Part shown: positions 28,008-36,495 of the stretch, one piece after another
Position numbering within the stretch: position 1 is the stretch's first letter
How the letters are laid out: each line of letters starts with the position of its first letter
Assembly: GCA_903822975.1 (NCBI GenBank)
Contig: CAIJRD010000012.1
Span: 868,001 to 932,000, forward strand
DNA: 64,000 nucleotides
Direction: 5' to 3'
Origin: an uncultured Sinobacteraceae bacterium
Lineage (GTDB): Bacteria; Pseudomonadota; Gammaproteobacteria; Nevskiales; Nevskiaceae
Made by a program: the position numbers and the translations under genes
The notes under the pieces: generated by a model
Told to the model about the DNA's origin: nothing
Seen by the model: the letters and a program-made list of their open reading frames with translations, nothing else
Database searches by the model: none

Positions 28008-29762
28008 TCAGTAGTTGTAGGCCTTCTCGCCGTGGTCGGCGAGGTCGAGGCCTTCTTCTTCCTGCTCCTCGGTGGAACGAATGCCGATGGTGAACTTCAG
28101 CACCGTCAGCACCACGATCGTGACCAGACCCGACCAGAACAGCGTGATGCCGATATCCCACAGCTGCGAGATGATCTGCGCCTTGGCGTCGAAATCCGCC
28201 ACCTTGTTGGCGACGTAGTCGTACACGCCGGTGCCGCCGTAGGCCGGGTTCACGAAGATGCCGGTGCCGAGCGAGCCGATGATGCCGCCGACGCAGTGCA
28301 CGCCGAAGGTATCGAGTGCGTCGTCGTAGCCGAGCATCTGCTTGACCTTGGTCGAGGCGAGCAGGCAGACCACGCCAGCGACGGCGCAGATGATCAGAGC
28401 ACCCATCGGGCCGACATAGCCGGCAGCCGGGGTGATCGCGACCAGACCCGCGACGATGCCCGAGCACACGCCGAGCAGACTCGGCTTGCCCTTCAGCAGC
28501 CATTCGGTGATCGCCCAGGTGCAACCGGCGACTGCGGTGCCGAACAGCGTGTTGAAGAACGCCAGGCCGGCAGCGCCGGTGGATTCGAGCGCCGAACCGG
28601 CGTTGAAGCCGAACCAGCCCATCCACAGCATGCCGGTACCGATTGCCGTCATCGTCAAGCTATGCGGCGCGAAGTGCGTCTTGCCCAGGCCGGTGCGCTT
28701 GCCGAGGAAGATTGCGCAGATCAGAGCGGCAATACCCGAGTTGATGTGAACCACGGTGCCGCCGGCAAAGTCCAGCGCGCCCTTGTTGAAGATGAAACCG
28801 GCGTGCGTGGCGGCGAGGTCGCCCGCCTTGGCATCGGTGTAGGCATCCGGGCCATCCCAGTACCAGACCATGTGCGCGACCGGCAGGTACGCGAACGTGA
28901 ACCAGAGGATGCTGAACAGGATCATCGCCTTGAACTTGAAGCGTTCGGCGTAGCCACCGCAGATCAGCGCGACGGTGATCGCCGCGAAGGTCAGCTGGAA
29001 CATGCAATAGACGTAGTCAGGCAGGTAGATGCCCTTGCTGAACGTCGCCGCGACGGCGGTCGTCGGGTCATCGCCCTTCATGAACAGCTTGTCGAGCGAA
29101 CCAATGAACGGCTGGTACCAAGTTCCGTCGTGACCGGCGGTGAACGCCAGGCTGTATCCGTAGACGACCCACAGCACTGCGATCACGCAGAAAATCGAGA
29201 AGCTCTGCATCACCGTCGACAGCGCGTTCTTCGTACGGACCATGCCCATGTAGAACAGCGCCAGGCCTGGCACCGTCATGAACAGCACGAAGGCGGTCGA
29301 GGTCATCATCCAGGCGATGTCGCCCTTGTTGCACTCGAAGCCCTTGTCGCCGCACTTCGGCACCGGTGCAGCAGCGGCGTCGGCAGCGGGCGCGGCCGCA
29401 TCAGCGGCGGCAGCCGGAGCAGCCGCATCGGCAGCAGCAGCCGGCGCGGTTTCCTTTGCATCAGCAGCGGCCGGAGCGGCCGCATCTGCTTTGGCATCCG
29501 CAGCCGGAGCGGCGGCAGCCGGCTCAGCAGCCGGGGCCGCATCGGCCTTGGCTTCCGTTTTGGCTTCGGTTTTGGCGGCAGCCACTTCAGCCTTGGCCTT
29601 CTTCTTGGCTTTGGTGACCTTGGCAGGCGCGGCGTCGGCCGGCGCGGCCGCTTCGGCGGCCGGCGCATCGGGCGGCGGCGCATCGTCGGCCATCGTGTTG
29701 AAGCAGAGCGCTGAGAGGCCGGTAAACAGCATCACGCTCATGTAGCGAGACAACGAAGTCAT
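28008..29762 (-). CDS. amtB: Ammonium transporter AmtB with long Ala/Lys-rich periplasmic extension
   Basis: 584 residues. The C-terminal ~440 residues are a complete Amt/Rh channel: DIAWMMTSTAFVLFMTVPGLALFYMGMVRTKN, the pore His pair in AGGTVVHINSG and DTFGVHCVGGIIG, and the cytoplasmic tail ending HGEKAYNY that contacts GlnK. Ahead of it are a signal peptide (residues 1-25) and ~110 residues of Ala, Pro, Asp and Lys (for example KVTKAKKKAKAEVAAAK), which should lie in the periplasm. Start 29762 is preceded by AGGGAGC; an upstream in-frame start at 29807 is less likely. Twenty bases after glnK. Confidence 0.95.
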   Translation of the reverse strand: MTSLSRYMSVMLFTGLSALCFNTMADDAPPPDAPAAEAAAPADAAPAKVTKAKKKAKAEVAAAKTEAKTEAKADAAPAAEPAAAAPAADAKADAAAPAAADAKETAPAAAADAAAPAAAADAAAPAADAAAAPVPKCGDKGFECNKGDIAWMMTSTAFVLFMTVPGLALFYMGMVRTKNALSTVMQSFSIFCVIAVLWVVYGYSLAFTAGHDGTWYQPFIGSLDKLFMKGDDPTTAVAATFSKGIYLPDYVYCMFQLTFAAITVALICGGYAERFKFKAMILFSILWFTFAYLPVAHMVWYWDGPDAYTDAKAGDLAATHAGFIFNKGALDFAGGTVVHINSGIAALICAIFLGKRTGLGKTHFAPHSLTMTAIGTGMLWMGWFGFNAGSALESTGAAGLAFFNTLFGTAVAGCTWAITEWLLKGKPSLLGVCSGIVAGLVAITPAAGYVGPMGALIICAVAGVVCLLASTKVKQMLGYDDALDTFGVHCVGGIIGSLGTGIFVNPAYGGTGVYDYVANKVADFDAKAQIISQLWDIGITLFWSGLVTIVVLTVLKFTIGIRSTEEQEEEGLDLADHGEKAYNY

Positions 29763-29781
29763 TTTAGTTAGCTCCCTAAAT

Positions 29782-30150
<369 letters not shown>

Positions 30151-30204
30151 TTACGGCTAATTTAGTCCGCCCCAGCCGATGCCCCCGGCGGCGCTCGGTG
30201 AATA

Positions 30205-30220
30205 TGCATGGAATATGCCA
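30205..30220 (-). promoter_or_regulatory. Sigma-54 (-24/-12) promoter-like element for glnK-amtB
   Basis: Minus strand TGGCATATTCCATGCA: GG and GC are 10 bases apart, as in TGGCAC-N5-TTGCW, with two mismatches. Positioned 85 bases upstream of the glnK start codon. RpoN control of glnK-amtB is established in many proteobacteria; its operation here is inference. Confidence 0.6.
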
Positions 30221-30234
30221 TCGACTCGGAGCAA

Positions 30235-30249
30235 GCCCCGATTTGGTGC
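30235..30249. promoter_or_regulatory. NtrC-like dyad upstream of glnK
   Basis: Minus strand GCACC-AAATC-GGGGC, one mismatch from GCACC-N5-GGTGC. It lies only 15 bases upstream of the -24 element, closer than typical NtrC enhancer sites, so the assignment is tentative. Confidence 0.35.
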
Positions 30250-30332
30250 GCAATGCCTAAGCGCTGCGGAATTGCGGATGTCGCCGCTACAATCGAAGGA
30301 CTTCCGCAAGCTTTCGCGATCAGGTGACAACG

Positions 30333-30614
30333 ATGGTCAACCCGCAGCAACTCGAGGATCTGGCCGCGCGTCTGGCGCGGGTGATTCCGCCCGGATTGAA
30401 AGGCCTGCGCGCCGAACTCGAAGACAATTTTCGCGGCGTGCTTCGCGCCAACCTCGACCGGCTCGAATTGGTCAGCCGTGAACGCTTCGACGTGCAGGCG
30501 GAACTGCTGAGTCGGACGCAAACGCGGCTTGCCAGTCTTGAGAAGCGGCTCAAGGCGCTCGAAAAACAAGCCGCCGGCACGGACGCCGACACGGAGCCAG
30601 GTCGCGGCGCGTGA
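30333..30614 (+). CDS. ubiK: UbiK family ubiquinone biosynthesis accessory factor (YqiC-like)
   Basis: 93 residues, mostly helical. N-terminal MVNPQQLEDLAARLARVIPPGLKGLRAELEDNFRGVLRANLDRLELVSREEFD-like pattern, then a coiled coil LLSRTQTRLASLEKRLKALEKQ. UbiK (BMFP/YqiC) forms coiled-coil trimers and works with UbiJ in the soluble Ubi complex making ubiquinone under aerobic conditions. Divergent from glnK and 56 bases before yifB. ATG 30333 follows AGGTGA; a GTG three codons upstream is possible. Confidence 0.88.
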   Translation: MVNPQQLEDLAARLARVIPPGLKGLRAELEDNFRGVLRANLDRLELVSRERFDVQAELLSRTQTRLASLEKRLKALEKQAAGTDADTEPGRGA

Positions 30615-30670
30615 CGCGCGACCGCGACAGCGGCCGGTTCCGCGCCGCTGTCCACAGCCGGCGCTGAAAC

Positions 30671-32188
30671 ATGGGTCTGGCGACGGTCTACAGTCGCGCC
30701 CAGAACGGTCTGCTCGCCGATCTCGTCATCGTTGAAGTGCATCTGGCGCCGGGACTACCGGGACTGGCGATCGTTGGTTTGCCGGAAGCGGCGGTGCGCG
30801 AATCGCGCGACCGCGTGCGCGCCGCCATCACCAACAGCGGCTATCAATTCCCGAATCGCCGGATCACCGTCAATCTGGCACCGGCGGACCTGCCGAAGGA
30901 AGGTGGCCGCTTCGATCTTCCGATTGCGCTTGGCATTCTTGCAGCGTCCGAGCAGATCCCGGCCAGCGCGCTGGCAACCATGGAAGTGCTGGGTGAACTC
31001 TCCCTGACCGGCGAGCTGCGTCCGGTGCGCGGGGCGCTCCCGGCCGCGCTCAAATGTGCGGCGAGCGGACGTCGTCTGTTGCTGCCCGCGGCGAATGCGG
31101 CCGAAGCAAACCTCGCGCGCAATTTGGAGATCATCGCCGCCGCAGACCTCGGCACCCTGTGCGGCGATCTGCATCGTGAAGAGTTGAAGGTATTCACGCC
31201 GTCTGCGACGCCGCTTTCGATTCGCGACGCGCCGGAGCTGGCCGATGTCCGCGGCCAGTACCAGCCGAAACGGGCATTGGAAATCGCTGCGGCTGGGCAG
31301 CACTCCATGTTGATGATTGGTCCGCCGGGAAGCGGCAAGAGCATGCTGGCGGCACGCCTGCCCGGCCTCTTGCCGCCGTTGACCGAGGTAGAATCGATCG
31401 AGGTTGCCGCCGTTTCATCGATCGGTGGCGGCGGCTTTGATCCCGGACAGTGGGGACTCAGGCCCTATCGCGCTCCGCACCACACGGCTTCCGGCGTCGC
31501 GCTGGTCGGCGGCGGCGCCACGCCGCGTCCTGGGGAAATTACGCTGGCGCATCATGGCGTGCTGTTTCTGGACGAACTGCCGGAGTTCGAACGTCCGGTG
31601 CTGGAGGTCTTGCGCGAACCGCTGGAGAGCGGCCACATCACCATCTCGCGCGCGGCGCGGCAGGTGGACTTCCCGGCGCGCTTCCAGCTGATTGCCGCGA
31701 TGAACCCCTGTCCTTGCGGCTATCTCGGCGACAGCACCGGCCGCTGCCGCTGCACGCCGGATCAAGTGCTGCGCTATCGCTCGAAGATCTCCGGTCCGCT
31801 GCTCGATCGGATCGATCTGCAGGTGTTCGTGCCGAAGGTCGATGTCGGAGCGCTGAGCGCTGGCGCGTCGGCGTCCGGCGAAACCAGCCGCGATGTCCGC
31901 GCGCGCGTCTGCGCGGCACGCGCACGGCAGCAGCAACGCGCAGGTAAACCCAACGCGCTGCTGAGCGTGTCGGAAGTCGAACGCGATTGCCGCGCGAATG
32001 ACGAGGCGCGCGCGCTACTGAATCAGGCCATGACGAAGATGCGGCTGTCGGCACGCGCGTTCCATCGTGTTCTGAAGCTGGCGCGCAGCATCGCCGACCT
32101 TGCCGGCATCGACGTCATCGGGGTCGCACAGATCGCCGAGGCGATCCGCTACCGTCAGCCGGAAGGACTCGACGGCAGCTGGCACTGA
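30671..32188 (+). CDS. YifB family Mg-chelatase-like AAA+ ATPase (ComM-like)
   Basis: 505 residues. N-terminal Lon-like/ChlI domain (GLATVYSRAQNGLLADLVIVEVHLAPGLPGL..GLPEAAVRESRDRVRAAI). Next is the Walker A GPPGSGKSMLAARLPGLLPP near residue 215, Walker B VLFLDELPEF with the sensor region, and the C-terminal MCM-like DAFHRVLKLARSIADLAG. Homologues (ComM/YifB) are hexameric helicases promoting branch migration in natural transformation. Length and domain order are canonical. Neighbour of ubiK as in many gammaproteobacteria. Confidence 0.94.
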   Translation: MGLATVYSRAQNGLLADLVIVEVHLAPGLPGLAIVGLPEAAVRESRDRVRAAITNSGYQFPNRRITVNLAPADLPKEGGRFDLPIALGILAASEQIPASALATMEVLGELSLTGELRPVRGALPAALKCAASGRRLLLPAANAAEANLARNLEIIAAADLGTLCGDLHREELKVFTPSATPLSIRDAPELADVRGQYQPKRALEIAAAGQHSMLMIGPPGSGKSMLAARLPGLLPPLTEVESIEVAAVSSIGGGGFDPGQWGLRPYRAPHHTASGVALVGGGATPRPGEITLAHHGVLFLDELPEFERPVLEVLREPLESGHITISRAARQVDFPARFQLIAAMNPCPCGYLGDSTGRCRCTPDQVLRYRSKISGPLLDRIDLQVFVPKVDVGALSAGASASGETSRDVRARVCAARARQQQRAGKPNALLSVSEVERDCRANDEARALLNQAMTKMRLSARAFHRVLKLARSIADLAGIDVIGVAQIAEAIRYRQPEGLDGSWH

Positions 32189-32222
32189 GGGGGCGGAGCG
32201 GCGGAGCGGCAGATCGTCGGAA

Positions 32223-32960
32223 TCAAAAATCGAAATGCTTGCCCAACTCGATCAGGTAGTGCGGCTGCGATCCGTTGCGATCGTGCCCATCACCGAGATC
32301 GAGTGTCGTGCCGACGACGCCGGCCGCGACCTCGAAGTCGGCCGGCAGTGCGTATTCCAGCAGGGTCGAGTAGTCCAGGTAATTGCGACCGCGACCACCC
32401 TGCGTCACGCGGGCGGTGTACTCGCGCACGCCCTCGCCGACGTTTACCCCGGCTTCAACGCTCAACTTCAGTGCGCCAATCAAAGGCCAATGCAGTGCGC
32501 CGCGAATGGCGGCCGCGACCGCACCGGTGTTCGCGTAGCTGGGTGAGATCAAAAGTTTGAGACTCGCCGGGCCCAGGCGTGCGCCGGCAAAGGCTTCGGC
32601 AAAATCGAGCTTGTGTCGCCCTGCCGAGCTTTGCTCATCGCCCGTGAACAGATAGCCGACCACACCGGCGTCGACCCGCACCGGGTACAGGTCGTGCACC
32701 GTAATTGTGCGTCCGTAGCCGGCGAAGGTATCGACTTCACTGCCGCCGACCGCGCCGGCATTCGAGGCCCAGACGCCCGCATAGGCCCCACCCTGCGCCA
32801 GATAATCGAGTTCGCCCTGCAATGCCGGACCATCGGTTCGGTCGATCCCGCGGAACAGATAGTCGCTGGCGAGTTTCAGTTCGCCGCTGAATTGGCCATC
32901 GAATGCGACGGCCGGTGCCGCCAGGCACGCCAGCATCAGCGTTACCAACCTTCGATGCAT
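32223..32960 (-). CDS. TorF family putative porin
   Basis: 245 residues with a signal peptide (LMLACLAAPAVA). The mature part has the TorF-family beta-barrel pattern: ELKLASDYLFRGIDRTDGPALQGELDYL, YAGVWASNAGAVGGSEVDTFAGYGRTI and the terminal aromatic FDF expected for an outer-membrane barrel. The family is named from its TonB-/nitrogen-linked members; transport substrate unknown. Start 32960 was chosen because of GAGG five bases upstream and the complete signal peptide; 32975 is possible. Confidence 0.85.
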   Translation of the reverse strand: MHRRLVTLMLACLAAPAVAFDGQFSGELKLASDYLFRGIDRTDGPALQGELDYLAQGGAYAGVWASNAGAVGGSEVDTFAGYGRTITVHDLYPVRVDAGVVGYLFTGDEQSSAGRHKLDFAEAFAGARLGPASLKLLISPSYANTGAVAAAIRGALHWPLIGALKLSVEAGVNVGEGVREYTARVTQGGRGRNYLDYSTLLEYALPADFEVAAGVVGTTLDLGDGHDRNGSQPHYLIELGKHFDF

Positions 32961-33012
32961 GGCAGCCTCGTTCATTGACCCGCGGCTTGCAGCTTAGCCT
33001 CTGCCGCCGGGC

Positions 33013-33039
33013 AAAAAAAAGGGCCGCACGAGGCGGCCC
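33013..33039 (-). terminator. Intrinsic terminator of the OmpL-like porin gene
   Basis: Minus strand stem GGGCCGC-CTCGT-GCGGCCC followed by eight T residues, 20 bases beyond the porin stop codon. Strong intrinsic terminator. Confidence 0.9.
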
Positions 33040-33059
33040 TTCTCAGATGCGAGCGACGC

Positions 33060-34181
33060 TTAGGTCGTCGGCACCGGGGTGCCGAACTTCCAGATCGCCT
33101 TCAGCAGGACTTCGCCCTGCGAATGTGAGAACTTGTCGAAGGTTCCGCCGTCGCCATCGTCGGTGACGCCATCCGGGTAGATGCGATCGCCGGAGAAGTC
33201 ATAACGCACTTCGCCGAGCACATCGAAGCTCGAGGTCGCCGCGTAGTCGGCGGTCAGCGTCAGCTCTTCGAGGTGCACTTTGCCCTCACCGAAGGTGTTC
33301 TTGCTGGTCAGATACTCACCGCGCAGCGAACCCTTGAGGCTGTCCGTGACCTGCAGGTTGGCGTATGCGGCCACACCGGCGACGTAAGCATCCGCACCAC
33401 CGCCCGAGACACGCGAGTAGTCACCGTTCAGCGCAAGCTGCAAGGTCTTCGTGGCCTGCAGGCTGGCAACGACGTCGAGCAGATCGGTGTTGGCGTTAGA
33501 GCCCGCACGGTCATCAACGCCGTAGTAGTTGGTGGCGGCGATCGTCACGGTCGAGCTCGGCGTGATCACAACGCCGGTTTCAACTGTCTTGTGCTTGTCG
33601 TCGTCCACTGCAGTGCCGCTCAACGCGCTGTTCGACAGACCCAAATAAGCCGTGATCACGTCGCTGAACTTGTAGCTGGCGCGGACACCGGTGTGAACCA
33701 GCGGCTCGGCGTTCTGGAACAGCAGCGAACGCGAGATGTTGACGTTCTTGGTGTCGTCGATGACTTCGAAGCCCGACAGCGTGACGAAACGGCCACCGAT
33801 GACGGTGAAATTGCCGTGCGCCCACTGAACATAGGCCTGGGTCAGCGCGAAATCGCTGGTGCCGCTGCCGTAGCTGCCATTGATGACGCTGGCATCGCTA
33901 CCAGCAATGACGTTGACCATGCCGCCGAATCCGTCGGTCGGCAGATAGGACAGGGTCAGCGCGGCCTGGTTGAGTTCGAAGGTGTTCGAGTTGGTGTCGA
34001 ACGTGTGGCCGGCGATCGTCTTGCCGTCGTTGAAGCCATCGACATAGGAACCATCGATGTAGCCGGCAGCCGTGATGCCCGACGAGACGAAAACGTCGCT
34101 AAGGCTCGGCGCTGCAGCCAGCGCCATAGCGGGCGCCGTCGCGAGGCCAACAGTAGCCAACAACCCTACATATTTGTTCAT
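33060..34181 (-). CDS. Outer-membrane beta-barrel porin (BBP2/OmpL-like)
   Basis: 373 residues. Signal peptide ending ALAAAP, then a barrel-forming series of amphipathic strands: ITAAGYIDGSYVDGF, NTFELNQAALTLSYLP, FTVIGGRFVTLSGFEVIDDTKN, LVHTGVRASYKFSDVITAYLGLSN, and an aromatic C-terminal strand VLLKAIWKFG. It resembles the OmpL-like putative porin-2 family. A sigma-54-like promoter 55 bases upstream and the neighbourhood of glnK-amtB suggest induction under nitrogen limitation, so it may admit a nitrogen source. The substrate is not deducible. Confidence 0.82.
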   Translation of the reverse strand: MNKYVGLLATVGLATAPAMALAAAPSLSDVFVSSGITAAGYIDGSYVDGFNDGKTIAGHTFDTNSNTFELNQAALTLSYLPTDGFGGMVNVIAGSDASVINGSYGSGTSDFALTQAYVQWAHGNFTVIGGRFVTLSGFEVIDDTKNVNISRSLLFQNAEPLVHTGVRASYKFSDVITAYLGLSNSALSGTAVDDDKHKTVETGVVITPSSTVTIAATNYYGVDDRAGSNANTDLLDVVASLQATKTLQLALNGDYSRVSGGGADAYVAGVAAYANLQVTDSLKGSLRGEYLTSKNTFGEGKVHLEELTLTADYAATSSFDVLGEVRYDFSGDRIYPDGVTDDGDGGTFDKFSHSQGEVLLKAIWKFGTPVPTT

Positions 34182-34235
34182 GTCGCTCCCTAAATTGTTT
34201 ATCGAGACGCTGCTTTTTATCAGCGGCTTCGTGTT

Positions 34236-34251
34236 CGCACGGAACGTGCCA
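34236..34251 (-). promoter_or_regulatory. Sigma-54 (-24/-12) promoter-like element for the porin gene
   Basis: Minus strand TGGCACGTTCCGTGCG: the -24 half TGGCACG is perfect and GC is correctly spaced 10 bases after GG. About 55 bases upstream of the porin start codon. Better match than the glnK element. Confidence 0.7.
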
Positions 34252-34352
34252 GAGAACAGCTAGTTGAACAGCTCTTTTTTACGCCTTGCATTCCCTGCAA
34301 GCACTGCCAGACCGCGGCAGTGAGGACCACACAACCCCGTATTCGACCGGCT

Positions 34353-34829
34353 TTAGACCCCGGTCTGCTTCAACATTTCGGCGACGGCACCCTTGATTTC
34401 GTCGTCGCTGAGATCCGCACGTCCACCGCGTGGCGGCATGCTGTTCTTGCCCTTTTCGGCCGAGGCCGCGAGACCGTCGACTCCGCCTGCCGCACTCTTG
34501 CGCGCGCTCCAAGCAGCCTTGTCGCCGATTTTCGGCGCACCCAGCACGCCGGAACCGTGACAGGCGGAGCACACCTGTGCCACGACCTGCTCGCCGGTCA
34601 GCGGCGTGTGCGGGGCGACTGCGGTGAGCTTCTTGAATTCTTCCGGATCGGTAATTTCATGTCCGATCGGCGCAATGCGCGATTGCAGCTTCTGCGCGGC
34701 GGCCGGATCCAAGGGCTCCTTGCCGCTGAGCAATGCTGCAACGATCACGATGACGAAAGTCAGGGCCACCAGCGCGCCGATAACGCCGAGCACGGTCTTG
34801 ACGAAATTTTGATCGTTGTTGGCGCTCAC
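34353..34829 (-). CDS. Membrane-anchored cytochrome c5 family protein
   Basis: 158 residues from the GTG at 34829 (VSANNDQNFVKT). An N-terminal transmembrane anchor (VLGVIGALVALTFVIVIVAALL) is followed by a monoheme domain with VCSACHG (CxxCH) and a distal Met in NSMPPRGG, then DLSDDEIKGAVAEML. Probably a periplasm-facing electron carrier. The GTG is supported by GGAG upstream and by the family-like SANNDQ.FVKT N-terminus. An in-frame ATG at 34910 would add 27 residues across a TATAAC/ACTAAT promoter-like stretch. Confidence 0.85.
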   Translation of the reverse strand: MSANNDQNFVKTVLGVIGALVALTFVIVIVAALLSGKEPLDPAAAQKLQSRIAPIGHEITDPEEFKKLTAVAPHTPLTGEQVVAQVCSACHGSGVLGAPKIGDKAAWSARKSAAGGVDGLAASAEKGKNSMPPRGGRADLSDDEIKGAVAEMLKQTGV

Positions 34830-35007
34830 AAGCACGGGCTCCGAGGTAGGACTGACTGCATTAGTGTTATAGGGAAACCACGCCCGCGCTTTAAGCGCCG
34901 GGCGCGCCATTATGGACGAACCGCGTTCGTGGATCGAGAGCCGGACGGGCCGCGCGCCGATCTCGCCCGGATGGCCTACCCGTTACATCGGAGTCGATGT
35001 CGTTGCC

Positions 35008-36495
35008 TCATCGACTGAAGGCAGCGTGCGGATCGGCAGCCGCCAGCGGTCGAGCGGGGTCGAGCGTCCAGACGCCGAGTCGTCCGAGGCTCGCAGCGAG
35101 TTCAAGCCGCGCGATGCGCCACGCCGACTGCGCGGCTATGCGCTGATACTGAGCGCTGGCATAGACATCCTGAGCATTCAGCAGATCGATTATCCCGCCA
35201 ACGCCGGCCTTGTAGCGGCCTTCGGCTTCGCCGTACGACTCAGCGGCGCTGCTGAGTAGACTTTCACTCGCAGCAAGACTTTGCGTCTGTGTCTGCAACG
35301 ACTGATAGCTGCGCCAGACCTCGAGTGACGACTGCAACTCGTCTTGATCGAGCTCAGCCTGACGCATGTCCGCCTGCGCCTGCACCTGGCGACTCCGATA
35401 AAGCTGACTGAATCCTTCGAATAGCGGTACCGACAGCTGCACGCCAATGCGTCGCTGATCGACGGTGATATCCGCCGCGTACTGGCCGCTCGGGTTGTCG
35501 CGTTCCAGCGCACCGACCAAAGCCAGCGTCGGCCACTGGCTCCGATCGACTTGTGCTGTTTCGGCGCGCGCCGCTTGCAACTGCGCCTGAGCGGCAATCA
35601 GGCTGGGGTGACTTTGCTTAGTTTGCTCGATCAATTCGTCGACCGAGGCTAGAAAATCTGCATGCGGTTTTGGTGGGTCCTCATCAATCAACTGAAACGG
35701 TGTATTGGCTGCAAGCCCCATCGCAATCGCAAGCTCTCCGGCTGCGACCTGATCACCGCCTTCAGTGCGCACGCGAACAAGCGTCGCCTGCGCCAAGGCT
35801 GTGCCCGCTTGCAACGCATCCGCCTTTGCGCCAACGCCGGCCGCATGTCGCGCGTCGGCGGCCTCGTAGTTCCGTCGTGCAACAGTCTCCGATGTAATCG
35901 CTGCGGCCAACGCCGCTTGCTCGGCAGTCATCCGGTACGCCGCGCGTGCTGCCTGCAGCAACACCTGCTGAAGCAAGGCGTCTTCGCTGGCGTTGGCGGC
36001 AGCCAGGAGTTGGCGCGCCTGTTCGATCGCGGCTTCGCGTTGGCCAAAGTCGAAAATCAGCCAGCCGAGAGTGAGGTTGCCGCTCAACTGTGCGGCACTC
36101 GTGTGGCTCCCGGTATTGGCGGCATCGCCCCTGATATCGGTTGAGGATTCGGCCAGTCCGAGGTTGACGGTCAAATTCGGCAAATAATTGGCGCGTGCGA
36201 CGCCAAGCGCTGCTGCGTGGGCCTTAACGCTGGCCCAGGCTTCGCGCGATTGCGGGTTGTGACACAGCGCGCGATCGACCACTTCACGCAGATTCATCGG
36301 TTGCCGCGGCGCTTCGAAATTGCACAGCAAAGCCGCGTCGTTCGCCGCAAGCCGATCCTTGGTTGGTCCTCGCGCGACGCTTTCCTGAGTCGACCAGGGA
36401 TCGAAATCGAACGCCATTACGGATGTGCAGCAACACAACGCCGACGCAATCACTGCCGTTAGACGTTCAGCTCTCAAGCACCGCTTGTATGTCAT
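35008..36495 (-). CDS. TolC family outer-membrane efflux protein (type I secretion)
   Basis: 495 residues with a signal peptide (cleavage after SVMA). Two OEP repeats of long coiled-coil helices: MNLREVVDRALCHNPQSREAWASVKAHAAALGVARANYLPNLTVNLG begins the first, and ADFLASVDELIEQTKQSHPSLIAAQAQLQAARAETAQ begins the second, ending with GRYKAGVGGIIDLLNAQDVYASAQYQ. Forms the outer-membrane duct of a tripartite exporter. The start ATG overlaps the stop of the ABC transporter gene (ATGA), tying it firmly to this export operon rather than to a general efflux pump. Confidence 0.93.
   Translation of the reverse strand: MTYKRCLRAERLTAVIASALCCCTSVMAFDFDPWSTQESVARGPTKDRLAANDAALLCNFEAPRQPMNLREVVDRALCHNPQSREAWASVKAHAAALGVARANYLPNLTVNLGLAESSTDIRGDAANTGSHTSAAQLSGNLTLGWLIFDFGQREAAIEQARQLLAAANASEDALLQQVLLQAARAAYRMTAEQAALAAAITSETVARRNYEAADARHAAGVGAKADALQAGTALAQATLVRVRTEGGDQVAAGELAIAMGLAANTPFQLIDEDPPKPHADFLASVDELIEQTKQSHPSLIAAQAQLQAARAETAQVDRSQWPTLALVGALERDNPSGQYAADITVDQRRIGVQLSVPLFEGFSQLYRSRQVQAQADMRQAELDQDELQSSLEVWRSYQSLQTQTQSLAASESLLSSAAESYGEAEGRYKAGVGGIIDLLNAQDVYASAQYQRIAAQSAWRIARLELAASLGRLGVWTLDPARPLAAADPHAAFSR

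Noticed and set aside
28032-29714. 560-residue frame opposite amtB
   Set aside because: Antisense shadow of a strongly biased gene. Its translation is Arg/His/Gly-rich without any domain.
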